Below are positions 43,935 through 55,465 of a stretch of 64,000 bases of DNA, piece by piece. The notes under the pieces were generated by a model, which saw only the letters and a program-made list of their open reading frames with translations, searched no databases and was not told the origin of the DNA. How positions within the stretch are numbered: position 1 is the first letter of the stretch; the number at the start of each line of letters is the position of its first letter. The position numbers were made by a program, and so were the translations under genes. The DNA is from Siphonodentalium dalli (Eukaryota; Mollusca; Scaphopoda; Gadilida; Siphonodentaliidae): assembly GCA_032622095.1 (NCBI GenBank), contig CP136069.1:63966819-64030818 (forward strand). Reading direction: 5' to 3'.

Positions 43935-45960
43935 CACACAGTCATTCCATATATACATAAACAACACAGACATAACAATATAGTGACCAACTGTATAAAC
44001 GTACACCTGACCCATGACCACGGATGACCATACAGCCATGGGTCACAATGCAGGCACATCGGGTATAATCCTAAACATGACCCATAACCATAGAGTCACT
44101 CCTTGTATACCCATTCACCTCACCATTGGGCATACGGTCATCCAGGCCTCAGCTCACAAGGCGACTCGGGCGAGATTGTCGCCTTACTGTCGCTGACTTC
44201 GCCCTATCGTCGCTCTAAGGCGAAATCGAAGTCGCCTTCAATTTTAGGGGGAATTTTTTTTCTAGTTTTTTTTTCCGGACATGTCTGGACATGTCCGTAT
44301 ATAGATGAATTGTGGCGGCCATCCCAAAAAGAAACAGACGATGCAGAGCCAAAGACCCAAGTGTTTAAAATAAAAAAATAAAATATGACCTATTGTTTTG
44401 TGTTGTTATTCCGTCGCTTTTGTTCCCTTTGCGGTAATGAATGTTAATCACGAATGTTTTGACACGCTGAAAACACGATGAGATGTTCGCATCTGTGTTG
44501 TTACTGACCATCGTGAGTGTCACAAATAAATGTTTTAATTAACTTAAAAGACCGCCGTCCCGCTTTTCAGATATAAAACAATTACGACATTATGAGAGTA
44601 TGTACCAGGCGCTTTGGAAGTTCGTTTCGGTAACGCGTCAGACTTTTTGAAGAGACCGCGTCGGACTTTTTGAAGAGACCGACTTCCGTAAATAAAATAA
44701 TGTCAAGTTTATTGCTTTAATCGGATTATACCAGTGATGTCGGCATTAATTAAGGGAGGCCATTAATTAATAAAAGCTTTTGCAACTCCTTTGTTAGTTA
44801 GTCCTTATTGTTTATTTTAGCGGACACCCACATTACAGCCGTGACCAAATTAAACTTTAAAAGTTACATGCATGATTCAGTCATTTCAGACTGTACAAAC
44901 ATATCTTCCAAGCTGCAGTCTAGGAAATAATACTTCTTTCATTTAGTTAAAAAAGTAACTATTACTGTAACTTGATAATTGTCTTGCTTAAATGATAGCT
45001 ACACAAAACATTTCCAAAAATTTTAAATGTATAATAACAATTAATTAAGCTAATTTCAGATAAAGTCAATTTGTTTTAGTTTAAACTTTTATTTGTTATT
45101 TTATCTTTTTAAATTTTTTATTGTCAGATGTTATAAAATAAAGCGATATTTGAAAATTGTCAATTTTTGGTAGTCTCCCCACCCTGAAGTCTCCCTAAAT
45201 TTCCTGAAGTCTCCCTAAATTTCCTGGAGGGAGACTTCAAGTCTCCCTGTTCTGGACCCCTAGGCTGAGGCCTGCGGTCATCCCATGTATACCTATTCTC
45301 CACACACACACGGTCAAATAGACATTCAATATATACATCAACACCACAACAATGACCATAGAGTCACCCTGGGTATACATATCCACCTCACCAATGGTCA
45401 TATAGCCACTCGCTTCATACACATACCCTCACCCATGGCACCTGGTATACTCCTTCGTCTGACCTATGGCCATATAGTCACCCCGTGTGTACCTATTCAA
45501 AACATTCATACATGAGCATGGTCAATCATTGTATACATATTCACCTCACCCTTGGCCATGTCACTCCCTGTATCCCTAGTTGTCACACCATAGCAGAATA
45601 GCCACTCAAGATATACTAATACTCCCCAGCCATGTCAGTATATTCACTCCATGTATACATATGCACATCATCCATGGCCATATAGCCGCTCGCTATATAC
45701 ACATACCCCTCGCCCATGACCATATAGCAACACATGTGTATACCCGTATAACCTACACATGACAATACCGCCACGAGTCACCAATCAGGAACACCGGGTA
45801 TACTCATACACCTGACACATGACCATTTAGCTATTCATTACATTTATGATTATACAGTCACTCATTGTATACATACATGTACCCATCTCACCATTGACCA
45901 TACAATAACTCCCTGTATACCTATTCACCTCACCTATGATCATATAGTAACTCCCTGGCT
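43930..45960. repeat. Right minisatellite arm of the foldback
   Basis: Reverse-complement units of the left arm, for example TATTCACCTCACC followed by ATGGTCATATAG and TCACTCC. Interrupted by a hAT derivative at 44143-45274. Confidence 0.85.
44143..45274. mobile_element. hAT derivative (1132 bp) in the right arm
   Basis: CAGGCCTCAGC and GCTGAGGCCTG are perfect inverted repeats. The 8-bp TSD CGGTCATC is perfect (44135-44142 and 45275-45282). The left subterminal region is rich in GGCGA and TCGCC, the right in GAAGTCTCCCT repeats, so the two ends differ. The direct repeat GACTTTTTGAAGAGACCG lies at about 44640-44690. No recognisable transposase. Confidence 0.92.
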
Positions 45961-47336
45961 ACCATATTGGCATCCACCCTATATCCAGTTGATATGTTTT
46001 ATCATAATGGACCAGAATAGCCACATATTATGGTTCATCTCAGTTCCGTTTCAAAGTTCTACCCATTTCCTTTCAATAATATGGCAAGAATCACAAAAGA
46101 GGTTCTCCGCAAAATTCCATACTGCAACTTTAAAATGAATTTGTCATGCCCCATACGGAACTGGGACAAACATAATAGAACGCAGTTGTCAGTTAATTAA
46201 CTAACACGTATAATAACCAAGTGAGTCACAATCTACTACCTTGTCGGATAACGCAGAGAATAATGTTCGGGATATATGTAAAAAATTTACTTTTTACAAA
46301 TTTGGTTGCCATTTTGGAAGCCATCTTGAGCAATTTGGTTTATAAACACCGTAGTGTGACACATTTAAGATAGACCAAAACAATAAATACCTTTGATACC
46401 AATGATAGTTGCATTTTACTTAAAACAATTGTCCAACCCTGAAAAGTGAATTTTTGCCGATATTTATGTCAAGTTTGTGAGAGAAAAATCCAATATTTCT
46501 GGTGATGTCAGTGGTGACAATAGAAACAATGATCCATGGTGCATCAGACATGTTAGTATTCAATGTATATAATACAGATTAGCCAATTTTATATATCAAC
46601 GACAACTTGTAAGTCATTGCAGGACAGCCTGGAGCAATATTTACCATTTTTCATATTTTCGGTGGCCATTTTGGAAATTTTATACACCAATTTCATTCCC
46701 ATTGAAGTAAAACATCCGTCCAATAAAATAAAGCACATAGTTGTTGACATTCTATTAACAGCCTGTGTGGTTTGTCGTTAAAATGACTATCAAAATCGTC
46801 TTGCAAAAAAAATCGAAAATTTCACCCCTCTATTTCAAATCCTCTTTCTGTATCTATTACGGAACCCTCATCAATGGCAAATGTCTTAAAATGACGCTAT
46901 AATATCATGCTTGATGACTGTCTCAAAAACAGTGCCATTTACTAATGATTAATGTGAAGAAAAATGGAAGATATGGTGAAATATTAATTAAATTTCCTAT
47001 TTTCGTGCATACTAGTCATTTTTCGGCGGCCATTTTGAATTTTTTTCGAAATTATTTGCCGTCATTTTGAAGAAGGACATCATACCAACAAAATGGGATA
47101 CATTTTGTCTGTGTCTTTTGCTAACAACCGATCTATTACAACGATTAAATACAGCTGGTCGGAATTAGAGGAAATGGTGGCCATCTTGGATTCAAATGGC
47201 TCTAGCACCTAGTAGGGCCACCTTTATTTTTCGGTGAAATCCGGATTCTTTATCCGGATACCATAGGGAACAATAAAAATAAGGTTATTTGTAATCATCG
47301 GGGGGGTGCAGGTGGACCTTATTGGCTCCCCGACTA

Positions 47337-48151
47337 TAACCGGTAAGACTGTGGGACAATTTGACCATTTTTAGAACACTACACTTTTTAACAGTGATCC
47401 ATGAGTGAAAAATCTCTCAAATCACTATTTATTTTCTCATGCGCTTTATAGGCTGACTGCCTTTCAGAAATTAAATTCCTGTTATGGGCATGCTGTGGGT
47501 GGTAAAACCGAACTAAAATTAAAGTGATCAGGGTTAATGGAGAAGATTTACGTTTATGGAAGAAATTAGAAAAACGTTTCATCGACTACAAGTCTAAATC
47601 CCTTCAGGTTCGACAGTAACGAATTAAAAACATGATTCGTACACACAGATCCTATTAGTTTCGTATTAGCGAGGATCCGATTCCATTTACATAATCCTGC
47701 TAGACTGTTCCGCACTGTCACTGGCTGTAATGTACGAGCTTACAGGGAATATTGTTTATTCTGAAGACGCACTAAAGTATCTTGGGTTCAGTATAAAAAA
47801 CTATGGATAGGCTGGGATCTAATGAACAGTTCTAATCGGGTCGACACCTGTCAGAGGATGAGACTATTTTATAGAACTCAGAAATCCCAAAGGACTCATA
47901 GAGGTTTTATGGTCTTTATGTGATCTAATATAGAGCATAACAGATCACTATACTAATTCACCTCATTCATTGGATCTGTATTTACTCAGAAATGATTCAC
48001 TAGAATTAATAAAGAGTGTACCCTATATAGCCATGATATGTACCATACTCAAAACATCTGAATATCCTCAAAAAAAACAAAAAAACACTGCCCTTGTCAA
48101 CTAGTCCATATAAAGAGATCAACAAGAGCATCTCTAGGGCATGACAAAATA
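47337..48151. other. DNA with faint coding-like remnants
   Basis: 47530-47620 (plus) reads VNGEDLRLWKKLEKRFIDYK and then SKSLQVRQ before a stop. 47655-47930 is open in one frame apart from a single stop (LFRTVTGCNVRAYREYCLF, stop, RRTKVSWVQYKK). I do not recognise either. 47985-48130 matches 49409-49560 as a dispersed repeat. Confidence 0.3.
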
Positions 48152-48364
48152 CAGTAATGCCCATAATAATTGACACCTTAACCACAGCAGAATTGTGGGT
48201 AACTTTTCAGGATTTAGTCAGAAATATGGCTTGTTACCATTCATCGGAAAGCTCTCACTGAGAGCTTTCTGATGAATGGCAACAAGCCATATTTCTGACA
48301 AAATCCTGAAAAGTTACCCATAATTCTGCTGTAGTTAAGGAGTCGATTATTTAGGGAATTACTG
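48152..48364. mobile_element. M1 MITE copy 14
   Basis: Full 213-bp palindrome, TA flanks. Confidence 0.95.
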
Positions 48365-48369
48365 TATGC

Positions 48370-48800
48370 CTGTTAGCCATTACAAATTGTACTACCACAA
48401 AATACAATAACAATTTGAACTTACAAAGAATATCTGATATATTACCCCTAATTTCAATGCCAAAATGCAGTAAAATTCCAAGTAAAAAAAATGGCCGTAA
48501 CTCATGTATAAATAATTGGATGGAACACATATTTGGTATGTCCTTCATGTAAGAATACACTAATCCTAACCCTAACCCTAACCCTAGCCCTAGCCTTAAT
48601 CCTAGCCATAACCCCCTAACAATTATGGAGAATGGAGGGTGGTGAGTGGTTTCGTGTATTCTTACATGAAGGATACACCCCATATTCAAACTTAGCCTGC
48701 ATTTTCAACTGGAAAATACACATAACAACTTTCATTCAGATCAAAATAATCCAAAACTGGAGTTATCGGTTGGAAACCTTTTGAACTTTCAAACTAAGAT
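48370..48800. repeat. Dispersed repeat, copy 1, with a MITE inserted
   Basis: ACAAATTGTACTACCACAAA, AAAGAATATCTGATATAT and GGAGTTATCGGTYGGAAACC are shared with 54430-54700. The 145-bp MITE at 48535 is absent from the second copy. Confidence 0.88.
48535..48679. mobile_element. MITE with telomere-like interior (145 bp)
   Basis: The arms TCCTTCATGTAAGAATACAC and its exact inverse (48541-48560, 48654-48673) extend to about 26 bp with two mismatches. The interior holds CTAACCCTAACCCTAACCCT and degenerate CCTAGCC/CCTTAAT units. The flanks ACATATTT and CCATATTC are an imperfect 8-bp TSD. The repeat copy at 54590 reads CCCATATTGG without the insert. Confidence 0.85.
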
Positions 48801-49126
48801 TTGATCTATTTTCCTGTACAACACTTTAAACAAGATTCTGTTTTGTATGAAATTCATTTTGACACATTTTTGACATGTTTGTATTGGTATTGAAAACAGG
48901 AGGGAAATATATGGTAACGCACATATTCAAATTTTAATTTTATTTTATTTATTAAAAAAGAGATTTGTTATTGAAAGCCCACAATTAAACAGCTGCAGAA
49001 TGGTGAAAAATAGTACTACTTATTTGTTCCCAAAATCATAATACATGTAAAAAAAAAAATTATTTCTTGTGTTGAAAGCTCCTGTTTTAATCCACTTGTA
49101 ACAAATATTTAATAGCCCAGGATCTA

Positions 49127-49309
49127 CAGTAATGCTCTAAGTAATCGACTTCTTAACCACAGCAGAATTATGGGTAACTTTTCAGGATTTAGTCGGAAAT
49201 ATGGCTTGTTGCCATTCATAGGAAAGCTCTCCCCGAGAGCTTTCCGATGAATGGCAACAAGCCATATATTCTGCTGTGGTTAAGAAGTTGATTACTTAGA
49301 GCATTACTG
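49127..49309. mobile_element. M1 MITE copy 15 (deleted)
   Basis: 183 bp with TA flanks; part of the right arm missing. Confidence 0.92.
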
Positions 49310-50133
49310 TATATAAAGAATTTAGGGAGACCAGAAACTAATAAAAATTGATTCAACAAGTTACGTTCCTATCTACTTTCATCCTTGTATCTTCCCACTA
49401 ATTCACCTATTCATTAAATCTGTATCTACTCGGAAATGATTCATGAGAATTCCAATTAATAAAGGGTGTACCCTAACCATGAGATGTACTCAAAATATCC
49501 GTATATACTCATCTACAAAAGAACGACTGCCCTCGTCAACAAGTCCGCGTAAAGTGATAAAAAAAACCTTTTCAACTTTCATATCTGTTTGAACTCTCTA
49601 AATTTCAAAGGGTGATCATACAAAAGAGTTTATTCAAAAACCGTTAAGTGGAGAAAGCAAATAAGTTCTATAGGTTATGAAGAATGTGAATTTAATGCTA
49701 TTAATGGACACTTTGACCTCAGTGTATATTTGCCCCTGTTGGATAATCCAACAACAAACTGGTAGTCACTTGGAAAAACAGAAAGAAAAGCTCTTCAAAG
49801 TTTCGTAAGCTAATTTCAATGTTGAGAATACTGTCATGACATATATTAATATGCCCCCCCATGGTGGCGCGGTGACTTACAGTACCAACTGACACTTATT
49901 TGGAATAAACTTCAAAGCAATATTGAACCTCAGACATATATGGCGATGGGTATAAGTTAAGTGGTAACAGTCCGTGTGAATTGAATAGCGATTTTTCATT
50001 AAAAAGAGTTTTTTAATTTTGCTACCGACAGTGACATGGTGAGTTGGATCACTAATTAGACCTGTGAAAATTAAAATACTTCACACATGAAGTGTAGTTG
50101 AAAATCTTTACCATACACATGGTAAAGTGTTAA
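49310..50133. other. Dispersed repeat and unassigned DNA
   Basis: 49409-49560 repeats 47985-48130 (AATCTGTATCTACTCGGAAA, AATTAATAAAGGGTGTACCC, ACTGCCCTCGTCAACAAGTC). The rest shows nothing. Confidence 0.6.
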
Positions 50134-50525
50134 CCCTTTACCCAACAAACCGGCCAAAACCGGCCAAATAAAGCTTCAACAGCCTAAAATATCTTCGGTC
50201 TGTCTCAACAGAACTATACAAATATGGATATCATTGGAACCGGCTCCTTGACCACATTGTGATAGTTACAGTTATGCCCTGTGCCAATGCATTCTCTTAT
50301 ATATGCGAGTCGACTATAGGTCGCCTCGCATATATAAGAGAATGCATTGGCCTAAAAAAAATCTTTTTTTAACACTTTTTACCATTTTTTCTTACATTCT
50401 TTAACAATTTTACAATTTTTAATGTGTTAAGCCAATGCATTCTCTTATATATGCGAGGCGACCTATGGTCGACTCGCATATATAAGAGAATGCATTGGCA
50501 CAGGGCCCTTCTGTTGGGTAAAGGG
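50134..50525. mobile_element. T1 TTAA MITE copy 6
   Basis: 392 bp, TTAA at 50130-50133 and 50526-50529; almost identical to copies 5 and 7. Confidence 0.97.
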
Positions 50526-51075
50526 TTAAAGGCCTGTGGTGGTTAGAAGTCTCAAATAATACTTCCCTGCTATATTCTGACCAGGAAATATTCTAGTATA
50601 TTCTAGAATTGTATAAGGCACCTTGAATAAACTGGAATAAAATTTGAAAAGAATAAACAGAACATTGTACAATATTTGAACTTAGGCTATTCTGTTTTAA
50701 TTTATTGCAAAATAGTCAGTCCAAAATGCTTGTATATTCATGCTTATTCTAGTCTCATACTTTAAATATTCCACATTATCCAAGGTTATTCTTCTCTAAT
50801 TTATTGCAAAGTCACAACTTTCTTGGTAATTCATGTTTATTCTAGATAAAGAATTCCTAACTTTTACTGATGTCACATTGTTTTCTCACAATTCCTGTTA
50901 ATACCAGGAATATATTTTTGACTGGAATAACAAACTTGAACTATATGTGTGACTGTCCCAATGGGAATAAGGATACCCCCCCCCCCCCCCATGTTTTTAA
51001 AACACTAAGATGTTTCACATGTCAATAAACATTAAGTTAAAATAATAAAATAATAGATTCCCATTGCAGATGCAC
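50526..51075. other. AT-rich DNA with GGAATAA words
   Basis: Many TGGAATAA/TTATTCTAG words near 50570-50950 recur inverted near 51740-51790, suggesting an old element bounded by them. A poly-C run lies at about 50976-50990. Confidence 0.45.
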
Positions 51076-51106
51076 AACCCTAACCCCTAACCCTAATCCT
51101 AAACCT
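51076..51106. repeat. Interstitial telomere-like tract
   Basis: AACCCTAACCCCTAACCC and further CCTAA-type units, about five imperfect repeats. Confidence 0.85.
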
Positions 51107-51695
51107 ATGAAGGAATAAAAGCTCAGACAAAATTATGCATGTTGCGAAAATGTTCCAAGTCGAAAAAGGAGAATAACGCCACACAAAAAACAAAAAAGTC
51201 GGACAGATGTCATAATCGCAGGTGCAGAGGTTGCCATGGTATCTGTGCTAAGTTTCAGAAACATTGACCTAAAAATGTAGGAATAAAAGATCGGACAAAG
51301 GTACACCCCTGAATTGAACATTTTCTAAGTCAAAAAGATCCACCATAGATGTCATAAAATCACAGGTGCACAGGTTACAATGGTATTAATATCTGTGCCA
51401 AGTTTTAAGAAAATTTATGTAAAAATGTAATGTAGGAATAAAAGCTTGGTCAAAATTCTACATGTTGTAAAAAATTTCTAAGTCGAAAAAGGGGGATAAC
51501 TCCACAAAAAAAGTCAGACAGACATCATAATCACAGGTGCACAGGTTCCCATGGTGGTTGATGTCTGTGCCAAGTTTCACGGAAAATGATTCAAAAACGA
51601 CTGAGAAAAATTCTGGACAAATTTGTGTCCACATACAGATGGCTAGACGATGGACAGACGGACAAGCTGATTCCGGTATACCCTCAAACAACTTT
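51107..51695. repeat. Triplicated dispersed repeat with GACGGACAAG tail
   Basis: Three units of about 160 bp begin near 51109, 51279 and 51432 with GAATAAAAGMTCGG and run into AAGTCGAAAAAGG, TCATAATCACAGGTGCA and CTGTGCCAAGTTTCA. The last ends in GGACAGACGGACAAG, then a poly-G run at about 51702-51719. Confidence 0.8.
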
Positions 51696-51799
51696 GTTGT
51701 GGGGGGGGGGGGGGGGGGGTTGGGGTGGTATAATAAAGCAAGAATATTCTAGACTATTCCACTTTATTCCAGCTAACTGGAATAACATGACCGCAGGGT

Positions 51800-52245
51800 C
51801 AATATATATGTGTGCCATTCTAACAGCATGAGAATACCTATCAGATCAAGAGAAGTATATCAGGTGCAGATGCATTAAATAGTATGGTACTATGACCTCG
51901 CCCTGTTGTAAGCCAATAAGAAGCCCAATTATACCCATATGACATCAGATTAAAGGATTAACATTGTTCAGTCAAGTGTTATGCACCAACCTTAAACTCC
52001 TCGTTTTTTATTAAACAGTTTTAATTAGTAGGATTAACGGGCCACTTGAAACTCTATGCATGTCCAATGAATGCATACTTTTACATTTATATAATAGGAT
52101 ATGCATTGAAAGATTTAATGAAGGGGATATCTTTCCAATAAATAAAGATCTCTGAAGTAAAAAGACTGTTTGCGCTGTGCTAATGAATATGCATTGACGC
52201 GAGTCAATTTTATATAATCACTATCAAGATCATTTAAGAAATGAA
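51800..52245. other. Unassigned DNA
   Basis: No supported feature. Confidence 0.45.
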
Positions 52246-52249
52246 TGTA

Positions 52250-52378
52250 GTGGGTGTGTGTGTTATTGGGGGATATGGTGCTGTGGTCGTTGGAACACAA
52301 TGTGTGAACCACTCGCGGTTCACACTAAATGTGTGCCCAACGACTGCAGCGCTGTATCCCCCAATAACACACACCCAC
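52250..52378. mobile_element. Palindromic MITE with TA flanks (129 bp)
   Basis: GTGGGTGTGTGTGTTATTGG and its inverse CCAATAACACACACCCAC bound a palindrome. TA at 52248-52249 and 52379-52380. The inner arms pair through GGTGCTGTGGTCGTTGG and its near-inverse. Confidence 0.82.
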
Positions 52379-52382
52379 TACA

Positions 52383-53060
52383 CTCAATTGTTATATTTAT
52401 CTAGTTTTTTTATGACTTATTCCCATAAAAACTGAGTTCATTCTTATTTATTTTCACAAAATCTGCCAATAATTTGAGACTAGACCAAACACACAGTAAG
52501 TCAGCCAAATATAAGATTTCCAAACACTTAGCAATGATAACATTATCGATATAAATAACTGGCTTCAGATGCAAACTGGCTAACTTTGAAAAGCACACCC
52601 AATTATTCTGCAGACCGTTTTTGGTGATTAGGTCAGATTAGGTCAACAATGGTCTGTGTTAATGGGGTATGAAACTGGTGACCCAATTGGCAGTTGACCA
52701 ATCACCGAACATGATTTAGTGTAAGACAGATTGGCTATGTAATATTCAAAGGCACACATCATATTCTGACAATTGTTTTCCTTTGAAAGCCTTCATGACA
52801 AACATCCAAACCAAAATTTAACTGAGATCAGGGACCGGCCTGAAGGGCGACTTGGGAGATATCTTCTCCTTGGACTGATATAGGGAGAAGTGACTTCTCT
52901 CATGTACCAGTATGCGTGCCCTAACAGCGTGTGTATTTGCTGATTATAATGGTTTTATAAATGGGATTTTGTATTGCATAATAATTAGTGGATATAGGAA
53001 GGTGGCGCTGGTGTATAAACTGAATTTCATCCATTATGACTTCTCCCTGATAACAGTCTA
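52383..53060. other. Unassigned DNA
   Basis: GGGAGAAGTGACTTCTC words near 52880-52900 recur on both sides of the following M1, indicating an older repeat into which M1 inserted. Confidence 0.45.
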
Positions 53061-53264
53061 CAGTAATGCCCTAAATAATCGACTCCTTAACCACCGCAGA
53101 ATTATGGGAACTTTTTCAGGATTTAGTCGGAAATATGGCTTGTTGCCATTCATCTCAGCGAGAGCTTTCCGATGAATGGCAAGAAGCCATATTTCCAACT
53201 AAATCCTGAAAAGTTATCCATAATTCTGCTGTGGTTAAGGAGTCGATTATTTAGGGCATTACTG
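53061..53264. mobile_element. M1 MITE copy 16
   Basis: TA flanks, near-complete palindrome with a small central deletion. Confidence 0.93.
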
Positions 53265-53690
53265 TACTTCTCCCTAATAAGCAAACAGGGAGAAGTTACT
53301 TCTCCCAATTTGAAACTTCTAGGTTGATTTAAACAATATTTATTAGCCCCAATATTACATTTATGATGAACAACATTTAGATGATGGAAACATGAGTAGA
53401 ATAGAAAAGGGGAAGAGGATTTAGCAGCAAGCAGATATGTGCTTTTGTTGAGCTATCTCCAAACTTCTAGGTTGGCCCCTAATTGAGTTCTGAATCCGAT
53501 CGGATCATCCGATAATCCATGGTTGAGAATCTGTCAGACAGATGGTGAGTGGGGGAACAACCAGCGTGAGCTGAGAAATACATACCTCAGAATGATGATT
53601 ATAGTCTTTTTTCGCGGACTGTCACATTTTGAAGTAACCTGAAAACAGAACATTGATAAACATTGATTAGTATTCACACATCAAAGATCT
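53265..53690. other. Unassigned DNA
   Basis: CTTCTAGGTTG occurs twice (about 53316 and 53464). Otherwise nothing. Confidence 0.4.
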
Positions 53691-53698
53691 AATATTGG

Positions 53699-54137
53699 TA
53701 AGCCTGGAAACTGGAATTATGGTGTCTGAACATTTGCAGAATGAGGTCCCCAGAGGGTAAATTTAGTAATGCTAGCCCGCAGTGCATCACCAAATTCACT
53801 CTCTGGGGACCTCATTCTGCTTAGGCCTCATCTTCTGGGAAATATCTATAGTCTCAAACTAACATTGCTTTTTCCCATTCTGTTCAGTTTCTATATCCCC
53901 TAACTTGCAGAAGACAAAATGCATAATCAAGGTGACTAATGGGTGAATATAATCACCAACTTCAACTGGGAAACTTCAATCTGATCCTAGGTCTCCCATA
54001 GCAGTTGAGGCGTAAGCAGAATGAGGTTCCCAGAGGGTGAATTTGGTGGTGCTAGCACACTGTGCAAGATAGCGTCACTAAACTCACCCTCTGGGGACCT
54101 CATTCTGCAAATGTCAGACAGATTATAACCAGGCTTG
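53699..54137. mobile_element. H2 hAT-MITE, long form (439 bp)
   Basis: Ends TAAGCCTGGAAAC and CCAGGCTTG, with a perfect 8-bp TSD AATATTGG at 53691-53698 and 54138-54145. The interior carries the usual GAGGTCCCCAGAGGGT palindromes plus about 180 bp absent from the 255-bp copies. Confidence 0.92.
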
Positions 54138-54195
54138 AATATTGGCTTTGTTCCACTGAAAATGTTTAACCAAATTATAAACTAAGACTCAGACG

Positions 54196-54321
54196 CAGGG
54201 ATGCCAGAGAAGGGAGGCATGCAGGGGCACTTGCCCCCCTTGCCCTGGCCCAGTGGAGTCCAGTGGAGTGCCCTCCTGACTGGTTCGCCCCCCTTGCCCT
54301 TTGGTGCTTCCGGTGTCCCTG
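54196..54321. mobile_element. hAT-like MITE (H5 copy 2, inverted)
   Basis: CAGGGATGCCAG to GTGTCCCTG. Its sequence is the reverse complement of the element at 17811 (GGGGCACTTGCCCCC, TTGGTGCTTCCGG). The flanks CTCAGACG and GTCAGACT share six of eight bases. Confidence 0.88.
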
Positions 54322-54429
54322 GTCAGACTTAATTTACTGGGGCAAGATGATGAACAAGCATAACAGGTTCCCATGGTGCTAAATATCTGTACCAAATTAA
54401 AACATACAAGACCATCGCTAGGGTGTGGC

Positions 54430-54780
54430 AAAATATGCCCTTTAGCCATATCAAATTGTACTACCACAAAATACAATAACAATTTGAGATTGCAAAGAAT
54501 ATCTGATATATACCCATAATTTCAATGCCAAAATGCAGTCAAATTCTAAGTCGAAGAAGGGTAGTAACTCATGTGAAAATAATTGGACAGAACCCATATT
54601 GGAACTTGGCCTGTATTCTTAGCTGGAAAATAAACATACCAGCTTTGGTTCAGATCAAATAATCCAAACAGGAGTTATCGGTCGGAAACCAAAAATGTTA
54701 ACGGATGGCGGACAGATGGACGGGCGGTCGGACAGACTGATTACACATGCAATACGACCTTTTATTCAAAAGGGCGTATA
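54430..54780. repeat. Dispersed repeat, copy 2
   Basis: Same family as 48370-48800, without the telomere-like MITE. It continues into GGACAGATGGACGGGCGG and a CAATACGACC tail. Confidence 0.88.
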
Positions 54781-54889
54781 AAAATGACAGAAAAATGAAG
54801 AAATACAAGCTCGAACAAAGTTGCTTACATGGACAAATGGACAAGTTGAATCCAGGGGTATAATTAAGGTTCTGTTACAGTGACAGGTA

Positions 54890-55102
54890 CAGTAATGTCC
54901 TAAATAATTGACCCCTAAACAACAGCAGAATTATGGGAAATTTTTCAGGATTTAGTCGAAAATATGGCTTGTTGCCATTCATTCGGAAAGCTCTCGGTGA
55001 GAGCTTTCCGATTAATGGCAACAAGCCATATTTCCAACCAAATCCTGAAAATTTCCCATAATTCTGCCTTGGGTAAAGGGTCATATACTTTGGGCATTAC
55101 TG
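54890..55102. mobile_element. M1 MITE copy 17
   Basis: Full length, TA flanks, subfamily variant CAGTAATGTCCTAAATAATT and CTTTGGGCATTACTG. Confidence 0.93.
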
Positions 55103-55338
55103 TACAAAGAGATTACAGCCATAAATAACATGATTTTCTGCAGGTTCAATCAGCCAGTGACCATGAGAGGCCAGTTATTTCAAGGATTGTTGGATTTACA
55201 TCTTTATAACGTACATTATCACTCACAATGTACACCGCTCAACTCAAACTATTGCAATAAGCGAGCTCACTGGGACGCGGCCGTATAAGATTCATCCAGC
55301 CCCGTACTGTACTTTCAGAGATTCTTCCAGCCCCAATT

Positions 55339-55465
55339 CCTTGGTTTTATTGCTACAGGTCAAAGTTCTGGAGCAGCATTTCCATATAAGGAGCTTTGAA
55401 TTATCCATGACTTCCATATACGGAATGCTACTCCAGAACTGTGACCTGTAGCACTAAAACCATGG
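55339..55465. repeat. Palindrome, possible MITE
   Basis: CCTTGGTTTTATTGCTACAG and AGTTCTGGAGCAGCATT pair with AATGCTACTCCAGAACT and CTGTAGCACTAAAACCATGG. A 10-20 bp loop and no clear TSD. Confidence 0.8.

Larger units (their letters stand above)
40206..47336. mobile_element. Foldback-type element, about 7.1 kb inverted repeat
   Basis: TAGTCGGGGAGCC begins at 40206 and its inverse GGCTCCCCGACTA ends at 47336. The outer arms, 40206-41600 and 45960-47336, are near-identical inverted copies about 1.4 kb long, with recurrent AARATGGC(C)GCC words. The inner arms (41600-43800 and 43930-45960) are an imperfect minisatellite of about 43 bp. They meet at a central inverted repeat, GGTGGATATCGCTTTCCAC against its copy at about 43912. 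This plan of long terminal repeats with tandem subunits matches foldback elements known from flies and sea urchins. No clear transposase. TSD uncertain; TA is possible. Confidence 0.85.

Noticed and set aside
51076-51106. Chromosome end
   Set aside because: The telomere-like tract is short, degenerate and flanked on both sides by ordinary sequence.
52246-52382. CACTA-type transposon ends
   Set aside because: The orientation is reversed (begins TAGTG, ends CACTA) and TA flanks fit a Tc1/mariner-like MITE better.
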